From Prevotella sp. (lineage in GTDB: Bacteria > Bacteroidota > Bacteroidia > Bacteroidales > Bacteroidaceae): a DNA stretch of 64,000 bases. The stretch is taken from positions 124,001 through 188,000 of the forward strand of contig JAGAPR010000003.1 in NCBI GenBank assembly GCA_017623155.1, read 5' to 3'. Every line of letters starts with the position of its first letter. Within the stretch, counting starts at the first letter, position 1. Shown in pieces: positions 15,868-24,368 of this stretch. The position numbers and the translations under genes are program-made. A model generated the notes under the pieces. The model had not been told where the DNA came from and made no database searches. It saw only the letters and a list, made by a program, of their open reading frames with translations.

Positions 15868-17982
15868 ATGAAAAGAATTACATTAGCAGCAGCGTTGATG
15901 CTCTCCGTGACGGCAGCAAAGGCCGACGAGGGTATGTGGACGCTCTACGATCTGCCCAATGCCGTGTATGAACAGATGCAGGCAGAGGGCTTCACCATGC
16001 CCTACGACGGCCTTTACAACAATAGCAATGCCATCAAGAACTGTGTGGTGAATTTCAGCGGATACTGCTCGGGAGTGGTCGTATCGCCCGACGGACTCGT
16101 GTTTACCAACCACCACTGCGGCTTCGAGGCCATCCGGAGCCACTCCACCGTAGAGCACGACTACATGCTCAACGGCTTCTACGCCAAGAGCTACGCCGAC
16201 GAACTGCCCAACAAGGACATGTTCGTCAGCTTCATGATTGAGCAGAAGGATATCACCTCGAAGCTCGACAGCATGGGCATCAACACGATGCTGCCGTCGC
16301 GTCAGGAGGCTTTCCTCGACTCGGTAGAGAACGCTTGGTCGAAAGACGTCAAGGCAAACGACTCCACGCTGCGCCTCGAGATAAAGCCGTTCTATGAGGG
16401 AAACAAGTATTACGCCACCACCTACCGTGACTTCACCGACCTGCGACTCGTCTTCACCATACCCAAGTCGATGGGAAAATATGGCGGCGAGACAGACAAC
16501 TGGATGTGGCCGCGGCAGACCTGCGATTTCTCCGTGTTCCGCATCTATGCCGACCCGAAGACAAACGGCCCGGCAGAGTACAGCGAGAACAACGTGCCCT
16601 ACCACCCGTCGTCATGGGCTCCCGTGTCGATGGAGGGCTATAAAGACGGCGACTTCTCGATGACCATCGGATATCCGGGCAGCACAAGCCGCTATCTCTC
16701 GTCTTACGGCATACGCCAGCGCCGCGACGCCATCAACGAACCGCGTGCCCAAGTGCGCGGTGTGAAGCAGGATGTGATGATACGTCACATGCGCGCCGAT
16801 GAGGCCGTGCGCATCAAGTACGACTCGAAATATGCCCAAAGCTCCAACTACTGGAAGAATTCGATAGGCATGAACAAGTGCATCGACAGCACGGAACTGA
16901 TACGTCATAAAGCCGATTTCGAGGCGAAGATACGCCGGTATCAGGACTCTACGGGCTATCTGAAAGGCAAGCTCGACTTCGACTTGATGTCACGCCTGTA
17001 CGACAAGCGTATCGCCGTGCGCCGCGCAATGACCGTCTTCACCGAAACATTCTTCCGCACCAACGAACTGGCAAGCCGCGCGCTCCGCGCACACAACGGC
17101 TCGGAGGTGAAGGGACCGGAGAACAAGAAGTCTAAGCAGTACATAGAGTTTGCCGACAACAGTGCCGAGTGGGACGAGGCCCTTGACAAGGAGGTTTATG
17201 CCGTGCTGCTGAAAAACTACCGCGAGCAGGTGGACGCCAAGTATCTGCCCGACTTCTACAAGACCATCGACAGCCGTTTCGGCGGCGACTACGCCCGCTA
17301 TGTTGACTATCTCTATGCCAACTCGATGCTCATGAAGAGCGGAAAGAAGATATACATCAACAAGAAGAGCTTTAACAAAGACCTCGGCGTGCAGATGGGA
17401 CTCGACATAATGAGCATGTATGCCACCCTCGGCGAGCCGCTCACGGCATCCGTCGACTCCATCGACGTGCAGGAGCGCTACCTCTGCGCGGCCAAGATAC
17501 GCATGGAAGAGGATATGCCCCATTACAGCGATGCCAACTTCACGATGCGCCTCAGCTACGGACAGGTGGGCGGATTTATGCTCAACGGCAAGCCGTCGGG
17601 ATACTACACCACGGCCGAAAGCATCGTGGACAAGATGAACAAGGGCGACAAAGTAATCGATTATTTTGCCGAGCCGATAATGAAGACTCTGTTCTCCGCA
17701 AAGAACTTCGACCCGTATACCGACAAGACCACGGGCAAGATGCAGCTCTGCTTCCTCACCAACAACGACATCACGGGCGGCAACAGCGGCTCGCCGATGT
17801 TCAACGGCAAGGGTGAACTCATCGGACTGGCGTTCGACGGCAACTGGGACAGTCTCTCGGGCGACATCTTCTTCGACTCGAAACTGGCCCGCTGCATCGG
17901 TGTCGACATCCGTTACGTGCTCTTCATGATGGACCGTTGGGGACATGCCGACCGACTTTTGAAAGAGATAAACGCAAAATAA
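15868..17982 (+). CDS. S46 family dipeptidyl-peptidase (DPP7/DPP11 family)
   Basis: 704 aa, the family's usual length, with a cleavable signal peptide (cut near AKA-DEG, residue 19). The chymotrypsin-fold triad is visible: His in TNHHCGFEAI near 82, Asp in the conserved ETDNWMWPR region near 210, and Ser in GGNSGSPMFNGKGE near 640. The residue that separates DPP7 (Gly, hydrophobic P1) from DPP11 (Arg, acidic P1) appears to be Gly in LAFDGNWD, so DPP7-like specificity is inferred. It acts in the periplasm, cutting dipeptides from peptides. Bacteroidetes lacking sugar-based growth rely on these enzymes, but here it is one peptidase among several (M16, M6). Confidence 0.92.
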   Translation: MKRITLAAALMLSVTAAKADEGMWTLYDLPNAVYEQMQAEGFTMPYDGLYNNSNAIKNCVVNFSGYCSGVVVSPDGLVFTNHHCGFEAIRSHSTVEHDYMLNGFYAKSYADELPNKDMFVSFMIEQKDITSKLDSMGINTMLPSRQEAFLDSVENAWSKDVKANDSTLRLEIKPFYEGNKYYATTYRDFTDLRLVFTIPKSMGKYGGETDNWMWPRQTCDFSVFRIYADPKTNGPAEYSENNVPYHPSSWAPVSMEGYKDGDFSMTIGYPGSTSRYLSSYGIRQRRDAINEPRAQVRGVKQDVMIRHMRADEAVRIKYDSKYAQSSNYWKNSIGMNKCIDSTELIRHKADFEAKIRRYQDSTGYLKGKLDFDLMSRLYDKRIAVRRAMTVFTETFFRTNELASRALRAHNGSEVKGPENKKSKQYIEFADNSAEWDEALDKEVYAVLLKNYREQVDAKYLPDFYKTIDSRFGGDYARYVDYLYANSMLMKSGKKIYINKKSFNKDLGVQMGLDIMSMYATLGEPLTASVDSIDVQERYLCAAKIRMEEDMPHYSDANFTMRLSYGQVGGFMLNGKPSGYYTTAESIVDKMNKGDKVIDYFAEPIMKTLFSAKNFDPYTDKTTGKMQLCFLTNNDITGGNSGSPMFNGKGELIGLAFDGNWDSLSGDIFFDSKLARCIGVDIRYVLFMMDRWGHADRLLKEINAK

Positions 17983-18030
17983 AACTTCATTAACACCGTG
18001 AGGGCATGCCCACACAGATAACACTATATC

Positions 18031-18103
18031 GCGAAAGCGCGGACATACGGAGACAACACCGCCTGACGGGTTGTCGGCCAGGTGTCCGCGCTTTCGCATT
18101 TTC
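18031..18103 (+). terminator. Branched hairpin after the S46 gene
   Basis: Perfect 15-bp stem (18031-18045 with 18083-18097; arm GCGAAAGCGCGGACA) enclosing a smaller GACAAC/GTTGTC hairpin, then a weak T stretch. Likely terminator or mRNA 3'-end structure. Confidence 0.6.
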
Positions 18104-18172
18104 CGGCAGGCGGCAGCCTGTTTGCACCCCGATATCGGTATGAAAGCGAAGCAACATCAAATTATCCGCACG

Positions 18173-20074
18173 ATGAGAAATATCCTTATAACAGCTCTGC
18201 TATGCATATTCACCGGCGCATCGGCACAAGACAAGAAGCTGCTTACCGCCCGTTTTGGCGGCGGTAAGGCCGAGACCGCGCTCGACACGATGCTCGTCGG
18301 CACAGGACTTTTCGAGCCGTTGCCCCGTGCCGCGGCCGCTTTCTGGCGCGACTCCGTGCCCGAGAGCGTGCGACGCAGCTATATATCGTATGGCGAGACG
18401 TATCTCGGCTACCGGTGGCCGGCACTTCCCGCCACCGAGTTCGCACGTTTCAAGACCGACGGTAACCGCACAGGTTACGAACAACTTTCATTCGCCCGGC
18501 GACGGGCTTTGGCCGCTTTGGTCATCGCCGAGATTGCCGAAGGCCGACGACGCTTCGTTCCCGACATTGCAAACGGATTGCAAGCACTGCTCGAAGAGAC
18601 ATGGTGGGGAATACCCGCACACTATGACAAGCCGCTGCCCGACCCCGGGCGACAGACCGTCGACCTCTTCAACGCCGAGACGGCCGGCCTCATCGCATGG
18701 ACATCATACATGCTCCGCGACGAGCTCGACAGCCTTTTCCCGTCGCTTGGCAAGCGCATCGACAGTGAGATAAGTCGACGGATGCTGCGCCCCGCACTGC
18801 AAACAAACTACTGGTGGAAACGTGCCGGCATGAACTGGAACCCGTGGATAGCAAGTAACTGGCTGGCGTGCGTGCTCCTCTGCGAGCACGACCGCGGCAG
18901 ACAACTGGCGGCCGTGGCGCAGATAATGACCGCACTCGACACGTTCATCGACTCGTATCCGGCCGACGGCGGGTGCGACGAGGGTCCCAACTACTGGGAC
19001 CGCGCCGCCGCGTCGCTGTTCGATTGTCTCAATTTGCTGCGCACAGCCACCGGCGGACGCATCGACATCGGCACGCACCCAAAGCTCCGTGCCATGGCGG
19101 GATATGCCTATAAACTGTATGTGGGTGACGGAAAATGCGTGAATTTCGCCGATGCCAATATCAACACGATGGCTCTCCAACTAAATGTAGCATACCCGTT
19201 CGGGCTCTATACCGGCGACCGCACAATGACAGCTTTCGCCGCGCACATTGCCCACGATAAAGATTTCGCGCGCCATGCCGCCGACATTTACGACCGGAGC
19301 GGCAACTGGCCTGCGCTCGCACGTGAGCTTTTCATGCTCCGCAATGTCACAAGACTAATGGCCGAAACGCCCGGCGAGCCGCTGCTTGCAGATGTATGGC
19401 TGCCGAACTTGCAGATAATGACCGCCCGGCGGGCCGCCACTTACGTGGCGATGAAAGGCGGAACAAACGGCGAGAGCCACAATCACAACGATGTGGGCAG
19501 CTTCATAGTCTACGGCGGCGGCAAGCCCGTAATCGTTGATCCCGGCGTGGGCAGCTACACGGCAAAGACTTTCGGCCGCGACCGCTACTCCATCTGGACG
19601 ATGCAATCGCAATATCACAACCTGCCGATAATAAACGGAACGGGGCAGCGCGACGGCGCGAAATATGCCGCATCGGGCGTGAAACACGCGCATGGACGAA
19701 TGACTCTCGACATCGCCGGAGCATATCCGCCGGAAGCGGGAGTGCGACGGTGGACGCGCGACGTGCGGGTGGAGCGTTCGGGGCGAGTGAACATCACCGA
19801 AGACTACGAGCTTGCAGAGTGCCGCGTACCGCCGTGTGTGGTGCTCATGACGGCCTTGCGACCCGACATTTCGGTGCCCGGCAGGATATCGCTCGGAGCG
19901 CATGCCGTGAGCTACGACCCGTCGCAGCTCACAGTCGAGACGCAATCCGTGTCGCCGTTGCTCGACGACAAGCTGCGCGAAGTGTGGAAAGACAATCTCC
20001 ACAGGATTGTGTTCACCGTGAAACGGGCATCGTCAAAGGGAACAATAAAGTACTCTGTATCAATAAACAAATGA
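18173..20074 (+). CDS. Heparinase II/III family polysaccharide lyase
   Basis: 633 aa from the ATG at 18173, chosen because a signal peptide (MRNILITALLCIFTGASAQ) starts there; earlier in-frame ATGs would extend into the hairpin region. Residues ~60-340 form the alpha/alpha toroid typical of PL8/12/15/21-type lyases. The C-terminal beta-sandwich begins near 430 with MKGGTNGESHNHNDVGSFIV, which includes the His/Asn residues normally at the active site, and DPGVGSYTAKTFG follows. Substrate cannot be assigned. There is no SusC/SusD pair or sulfatase nearby, so this is not a classic utilisation locus. The M16 gene starts 4 bp after the stop and is probably co-transcribed. Confidence 0.82.
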   Translation: MRNILITALLCIFTGASAQDKKLLTARFGGGKAETALDTMLVGTGLFEPLPRAAAAFWRDSVPESVRRSYISYGETYLGYRWPALPATEFARFKTDGNRTGYEQLSFARRRALAALVIAEIAEGRRRFVPDIANGLQALLEETWWGIPAHYDKPLPDPGRQTVDLFNAETAGLIAWTSYMLRDELDSLFPSLGKRIDSEISRRMLRPALQTNYWWKRAGMNWNPWIASNWLACVLLCEHDRGRQLAAVAQIMTALDTFIDSYPADGGCDEGPNYWDRAAASLFDCLNLLRTATGGRIDIGTHPKLRAMAGYAYKLYVGDGKCVNFADANINTMALQLNVAYPFGLYTGDRTMTAFAAHIAHDKDFARHAADIYDRSGNWPALARELFMLRNVTRLMAETPGEPLLADVWLPNLQIMTARRAATYVAMKGGTNGESHNHNDVGSFIVYGGGKPVIVDPGVGSYTAKTFGRDRYSIWTMQSQYHNLPIINGTGQRDGAKYAASGVKHAHGRMTLDIAGAYPPEAGVRRWTRDVRVERSGRVNITEDYELAECRVPPCVVLMTALRPDISVPGRISLGAHAVSYDPSQLTVETQSVSPLLDDKLREVWKDNLHRIVFTVKRASSKGTIKYSVSINK

Positions 20075-20078
20075 CATC

Positions 20079-21308
20079 ATGACATACAACACAGCAATTC
20101 TTCCATGCGGCCTGCGGGTAATTCACCGGCAGACCGACTCGCCGGTGCTGTACTGCGGATATGCGGTGAACGCCGGCACGCGCGACGAACGGCCGGAAGA
20201 ACCGGGCATGGCGCACTTCTGCGAGCACCTCACATTCAAGGGAACTGAACGCCGCGGAGCGATAAAAATCATCAACGCCCTTGAATGTGTGGGCGGCGAA
20301 CTGAACGCCTTTACCACAAAGGAACACACGGTATACTATTCGGCGGTGCTGAAAGACCACTTCGCCAAGGCCGTCGACCTGCTCACCGACATAGTGTTTC
20401 ACAGCACATACCCGCAAACAGAAATCGACAAGGAGGTGGAGGTGATATGCGACGAGATTGAGAGCTACAACGACTCGCCCGCCGAACTGATATACGACGA
20501 GTTTGAGAGTCTGCTCTTCGACAATCATCCGCTGGGACGCAACATTCTCGGCGAGGCGGCACGACTGCGCGAATACACCACGGCCGACGCGCGACGCTTC
20601 GCATCAGAGCACTACCGGCCGGCAAACGCGGTGTTTTTCGCCTACGGAAATGTCGACTTCAAGCGGCTCACGTCACTGCTGCGACGGGCCACAAAAGATA
20701 TGCCCGATGGCGAGCCGCTAATCCGCAAGCCCGCCGATAGCGGACTGCCGCCATACACTCCCGCCAACGTGACGCTCAACAAAGCCACGCATCAGGCACA
20801 CGTGATGATCGGCAACCGGGCATACGGCATGCACGACCCGCGCCGAATGGCTCTCTATCTGCTCAACAACATACTCGGCGGACCGGGCATGAACGCGCGA
20901 CTGAACATGTTGCTCCGCGAACGTCACGGCCTTGTGTACACCGTGGAGAGCACCATGGCGAGCTATCGCGACACGGGAGTGTGGAGCGTATACTTCGGGT
21001 GCGACCCCGGCGACGTGCGGCGGTGCCGGCGGCTCGTGCTCCACGAACTGAAACGAATAGCGGCACAGCCGCTCAGCAACTATCAGCTCGAAGCCGCCAA
21101 GCGACAAATAAAGGGACAGATAGCCATCGCCTGCGACAACCGCGAGGGATTTGCACTCGACATAGGACGCACATATCTCAACTTCGGCACGGAGAAAGAT
21201 GTCGACAAACTGTTTGCCCGCATCGACGCCATCACGCCAAACGACATAACAGCCGTGGGCACCGAAGTGTTCGCGCCCGACAAACTGACAACGCTGGTTA
21301 TTAAATAA
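20079..21308 (+). CDS. M16 family (pitrilysin-like) zinc metallopeptidase
   Basis: 409 aa, the length of a one-chain M16B peptidase (two homologous halves). The zinc site HFCEH is at residues 46-50 (inverted HxxEH), with the distal glutamate in the EVICDEIESYND segment near 120-130. The second half contains the R-Y-type substrate region (LRERHGLVYTVESTMASYRD). There is no signal peptide, so a cytoplasmic role in peptide degradation or maturation is likely. It directly follows the heparinase-like gene. A palindromic repeat element begins at the stop codon. Confidence 0.9.
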   Translation: MTYNTAILPCGLRVIHRQTDSPVLYCGYAVNAGTRDERPEEPGMAHFCEHLTFKGTERRGAIKIINALECVGGELNAFTTKEHTVYYSAVLKDHFAKAVDLLTDIVFHSTYPQTEIDKEVEVICDEIESYNDSPAELIYDEFESLLFDNHPLGRNILGEAARLREYTTADARRFASEHYRPANAVFFAYGNVDFKRLTSLLRRATKDMPDGEPLIRKPADSGLPPYTPANVTLNKATHQAHVMIGNRAYGMHDPRRMALYLLNNILGGPGMNARLNMLLRERHGLVYTVESTMASYRDTGVWSVYFGCDPGDVRRCRRLVLHELKRIAAQPLSNYQLEAAKRQIKGQIAIACDNREGFALDIGRTYLNFGTEKDVDKLFARIDAITPNDITAVGTEVFAPDKLTTLVIK

Positions 21309-21443
21309 GGAGCCCCTCCCAACCTCACCCAAGGGGAGGAGAATGGAAAAGTGCAGAGTTATAATTACTTTCATGTCGTGAAAGCATATCATAACTCTGC
21401 ACTCCGTTTCTCCCCTTTGAGGAAATTAAGAGGGTCTCCTCCC
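21309..21443. repeat. Palindromic repeat element, complete (MITE/REP-like)
   Basis: Starts GGAGCCCCTCCC right after the M16 stop. Inner arms GTGCAGAGTTAT (21351-21362) and ATAACTCTGCAC (21391-21402) are perfect; a small CTTTCA/TGAAAG hairpin forms the tip, and outer GGGGAGGAGAA pairs imperfectly with TTTCTCCCC. It ends GGGTCTCCTCCC. Half copies occur at five other gene ends in the window. No ORF. Confidence 0.7.
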
Positions 21444-21472
21444 TTTCGGGGAGAGCAAGAGGAGCATCCCCC

Positions 21473-22018
21473 CTATCGCGCGGCGAAGAACATACCGTCG
21501 TTCACGGCCATGCGCAAGTCGTATACTCCGGCCTCATCCGGAGTGACATCAATATGGCGGCCGTCGGGCAGACAGGCTCTTATCGTGCCGTCGTCATTAA
21601 AACGGAAAATCTCTGTCTCACTGCCGTTGACCTCCAACATCCATGAGTCGGTGCTGCTGTCGTGGGTGAAAAGCACTTTCTCGCCGGTGGGCTTGGTTAT
21701 CTCATACCCGTCTTTCAGCGTCTTCACGGCATACTGTCGGCCGTCCTGTCCCCACACATTCTCCACATGTCCCACTTTTGCGAGAGGCGACTTGCCGCTC
21801 CAGAACTCGATACTGTTGAGCACAAGCAGGTCGGCCACACCGAAAAGGGCATATACCGGCGACGCCACGATGAACACCAGCTCGTTTACAAACTTGTTGC
21901 TCAAATTCTTGTTCCAATTCAGCGTCTTGTTGAACAACGGGAACGATCCGATACACGAACTCGTCAGCACGGCACCCGCCATGAGACACGCAAACACGCT
22001 AATGGTAATCTTTCTCAT
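21473..22018 (-). CDS. DUF3332 family lipoprotein
   Basis: 181 aa. Lipobox LTSSC gives Cys22, followed by SFPLFNKTLNWNKNLSNKFV and a hydrophobic stretch ELVFIVASPVYALFGVADLL (about 46-65), both typical of DUF3332. The C-terminal half is a small beta domain. Function unknown; many Bacteroidetes have it as a single gene, as here. A TATATTTG promoter lies at 22094-22101. The convergent M16 gene ends 160 bp away, with the palindromic element between them. Confidence 0.85.
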   Translation of the reverse strand: MRKITISVFACLMAGAVLTSSCIGSFPLFNKTLNWNKNLSNKFVNELVFIVASPVYALFGVADLLVLNSIEFWSGKSPLAKVGHVENVWGQDGRQYAVKTLKDGYEITKPTGEKVLFTHDSSTDSWMLEVNGSETEIFRFNDDGTIRACLPDGRHIDVTPDEAGVYDLRMAVNDGMFFAAR

Positions 22019-22093
22019 AATCTTTTTCCTTTTACATTGTTATTACTCGATGGCAAAACGCCGCGCAAATGTCATCGCGAACTGCCAACGGTG

Positions 22094-22101
22094 CAAATAT
22101 A
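22094..22101 (-). promoter_or_regulatory. -7 element of the DUF3332 gene
   Basis: TATATTTG on the minus strand, predicted leader about 70 nt. Confidence 0.5.
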
Positions 22102-22221
22102 GCAATTGCGCCTTATAAAACAGTATATATGCCCGCAATTTTACTTTATTTTAGGAGTTTTTTATTTAGGAGTTTATTTAGGAGCTGATGGAGCACCGCG
22201 AGCGATAACTCCCTTAACTAA

Positions 22222-22255
22222 TTCTCCTCCCCTTGGGGAGGTCGGGCGGGGCTCC
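22222..22255 (-). repeat. Half copy of the palindromic repeat, abutting the long repeat
   Basis: TTCTCCTCCCCTTGGGGAGG then CGGGCGGGGCTCC, the reverse orientation of the unit at 21309. It directly joins the left end of the ~440-bp repeat; the other copy of the long repeat carries a matching remnant at 40266-40305. Confidence 0.65.
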
Positions 22256-22256
22256 T

Positions 22257-22699
22257 TTTTCTTAATTTATCTTAACGCCGTTAACATCTCTGATATTATA
22301 TTTACAAAACAAGGCCTCATAATTGCGTTCTTTTCAAAAAATAATTTCCTCGGCGAAAAAAACGCATTTTCAGAGCATTTCGCGTAAAACGTTATCTGTC
22401 AGCCTCTTACTTACAAAATCTACCTCCCCTACTCCCCCTACAACTCCTCTCGTTTTCCAATTAGGCCGTAATTGCATTCCAATTAGGCCGTAATTGGAAC
22501 GCAATAAGGCCGTAAATGCAATGCAATTACGGCCTTTTTGCAGAGCAAAAACACCCGAAAATCACGCTCAACCCCGAATAATTGCATCCCAACCCTCAAA
22601 TAATGACACGAAAATGTCAATTTAAATTCTCGGCTTTTTCTAAACGGTGACTTCAAGTCGCACTTTTTACGTTTAACAATTGCCTCCCGATTTTTACAA
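22257..22699 (+). repeat. Long noncoding repeat, copy 1 (~440 bp)
   Basis: It aligns over its whole length with the reverse complement of 39822-40265, by eye at roughly 85-90% identity. Landmarks in order: TCTGATATTATATTTACAAAA, AAGGCCTCATAATTGCGTTC, a conserved GCGTTCTTTTC/GAAAAAAACGC hairpin, CCCCCTACAAC, four 22-bp GGCCGTAATTG units, CAAAAACACCCGAAAATCA, TTTAAATTCTCGGCTTTTTC, ACTTCAAGTCGCACTTTTT. No ORF, no transposase. Between copies the differences are scattered substitutions, as expected for an element kept for some time. Confidence 0.8.
22459..22546. repeat. 22-bp-period array, 4 units, core GGCCGTAATTG
   Basis: Units begin at 22459, 22481, 22503 and 22525. The core is AATTAGGCCGTAATTG in units 1-2, AATAAGGCCGTAAATG in unit 3, and AATTACGGCC (inverted core) in unit 4. 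It lies inside the long repeat. Confidence 0.8.
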
Positions 22700-22757
22700 T
22701 ATTTAAAGATTAAACAGCTCTCTAACTTCCTGTCACCGACACAGGCTTTTCATTCCT

Positions 22758-22842
22758 ATCGGCTCAAATACCCTCTAAAAATGGCATTTATCGGCTCAAT
22801 ATGAGCCTATTTTCCGCGGATTTTAGTAACTTTGAGCCGATA
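22758..22842 (+). promoter_or_regulatory. Promoter with three TATCGGCTCAA operator-like sites
   Basis: The 11-mer TATCGGCTCAA occurs at 22758-22768 and 22790-22800 and, inverted as TTGAGCCGATA, at 22832-22842. The inverted site overlaps the -7 element TAACTTTG (22827-22834), a layout expected for repression. The gene behind it (22855) is broken. Confidence 0.6.
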
Positions 22843-22854
22843 AAGCATATCTGT

Positions 22855-22977
22855 ATGACTAAAGAAATCGAAATACAGCAGTTTCTGCATTATAATCCGG
22901 AGGCTTAAAGAACCGATATTGCCTCTGCGTTATCGGCCATTTTAAAGTCAGGCAACTCTGAAACGCAGGAACAATAA
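22855..22977 (+). pseudogene. Remnant of a small winged-helix-type gene
   Basis: An ATG 21 bp after the -7 element reads MTKEIEIQQFLHYNPEA, a TAA stop, then in the same frame RTDIASALSAILKSGNS and a second stop at 22975. The pattern of residues around the stop (NPEA-x-RTDIASAL) looks like the first helices of a winged helix found at the start of several Bacteroidetes regulator or Fic-type proteins. No further homology follows, so this is a truncated, stop-containing fragment. Family assignment is tentative. Confidence 0.4.
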
Positions 22978-23026
22978 ACAAACCGAAAAAACATTATATT
23001 TACTATCACAAAAAACCTATACGCCC

Positions 23027-24286
23027 ATGATAAAAAAACTGATGTCGATAATCGTTCTGCTCGCTCTCGCGGCACAGCCCTGCGCCGCCAAAAAGCATAA
23101 ACCGCAGACAGACCGCGAATACTGGTGCTCATTAGCCTACAAGACGGCACGGCCGGTGCTCGAGAAGATGGCCGGCGGACGCTTGCAGGCGGAAATGCAG
23201 GTAGAGGTAAGTCCCACATGGGACGGCCGCGACAGGCGTGTGACATACATGGAATGCTTCGGCCGCCTGATGGCCGGCATCGCCCCATGGCTCGCCCTGC
23301 CCGACGACGACACGGCCGAGGGCGCACAACGGCGGCAGTTGCGCCGGTGGGCACTGGCAAGTTACAGGAATGCCGTCGACCCGAAATCACCCGACTATCT
23401 GCTGTGGCGCAAGGAGGGGCAGACTCTCGTGGACGCCGCCTATGTGGCAGAAAGTTTCGTGCGCGGTTACGACGCGCTGTGGATGCCGCTCGACAGCATC
23501 ACCAAAGCCCGATATATAGAGGAGTTCACCCGCCTCAGACGGGTAGACCCGCCATACACAAACTGGTTTCTCTTCTCGTCGATGATAGAGAGTTTTCTCG
23601 CCAAGGTGAAAGCGCCGTTCGACATGTTCCGCGTGAACACGGCCATCCGCAAGGTAGAAGAGTGGTATGTGGGCGACGGATGGTACTCCGACGGGCCCGA
23701 CTTCGCTTTCGACTACTATTCGAGCTACGTGTTTCACCCGATGTACCTCGAAACGCTCGGCAACATGATCGACTCGAAACGGGGCTCGCGCATCGACTAT
23801 CCGAAATATTATGAGCGTGAATTGCGCCGCGCACAGCGCTTCGGCATCATCCTCGAACGGTTTGTTTCGCCCGAAGGCACGTTCCCCGTATTCGGCCGTT
23901 CGATGACCTACCGCACGGCAGCCTTGCAGCCGCTCGCCCTGCTCGCACGCATGGAACGGCTGCCGAAAGAGCTGACACCGGCACAGACACGGTGCGCACT
24001 TACGGCCGTGCTCCACCGGATGTATGACAATCACGACAACTTCAACGCAGGAGGGTATCTCACGCTGGGCTTCTGCGGCAGCCAGCCCGGCATCTCCGAC
24101 CGATACACAAACAACGGAAGCCTGTACATGGCAGCTCTGGTATTCCTGCCGCTCGGCCTACCCGCCGACAACATTTTCTGGACTTCGCCCGCCGAGCCGT
24201 GGACCCAGAAAAAGGCATGGGGCGGCGACCCGTTCGACAGAGACCACTCATGGAAAGACGAGATACGCACGAAAGACAAGTACTGA
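23027..24286 (+). CDS. DUF2264 domain-containing protein
   Basis: 419 aa. Signal peptide to about residue 21 (LLALAAQPCAAKK). The body matches DUF2264, an all-helical toroid related to glycan-active enzymes: SPTWDGRDRRVTYMECFGRL near 63-82, VEEWYVGDGWYSDGPDFAFD near 211-230, RFVSPEGTFPVFGRSMTYR near 279-297. Members often sit with heparinase-like or rhamnogalacturonan genes. Its neighbour 3 kb upstream is a heparinase II/III protein, but repeats separate the two and there is no shared operon. Catalytic activity is not established for the family. No clear TAnnTTTG element was found in front. Confidence 0.85.
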   Translation: MIKKLMSIIVLLALAAQPCAAKKHKPQTDREYWCSLAYKTARPVLEKMAGGRLQAEMQVEVSPTWDGRDRRVTYMECFGRLMAGIAPWLALPDDDTAEGAQRRQLRRWALASYRNAVDPKSPDYLLWRKEGQTLVDAAYVAESFVRGYDALWMPLDSITKARYIEEFTRLRRVDPPYTNWFLFSSMIESFLAKVKAPFDMFRVNTAIRKVEEWYVGDGWYSDGPDFAFDYYSSYVFHPMYLETLGNMIDSKRGSRIDYPKYYERELRRAQRFGIILERFVSPEGTFPVFGRSMTYRTAALQPLALLARMERLPKELTPAQTRCALTAVLHRMYDNHDNFNAGGYLTLGFCGSQPGISDRYTNNGSLYMAALVFLPLGLPADNIFWTSPAEPWTQKKAWGGDPFDRDHSWKDEIRTKDKY

Positions 24287-24332
24287 CAAATCATTTAAGA
24301 CGCATCGGCATGTCGTTTTTCGCCGAATATTT

Positions 24333-24362
24333 TTGATACATCGGTTTAATGTAGTATCTTTG
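24333..24362 (+). promoter_or_regulatory. Promoter of structured leader RNA, copy A
   Basis: TTG (24333-24335) and TATCTTTG (24355-24362), 19-bp spacer. The sequence from about 24318 to 24436 is nearly identical to 27771-27890 upstream of copy B. Confidence 0.75.
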
Positions 24363-24368
24363 CCGTTG

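Noticed and set aside
18071-18172. Upstream start for the heparinase-like gene
   Set aside because: It would place a non-hydrophobic extension before the signal peptide and overlap the hairpin at 18031-18103.
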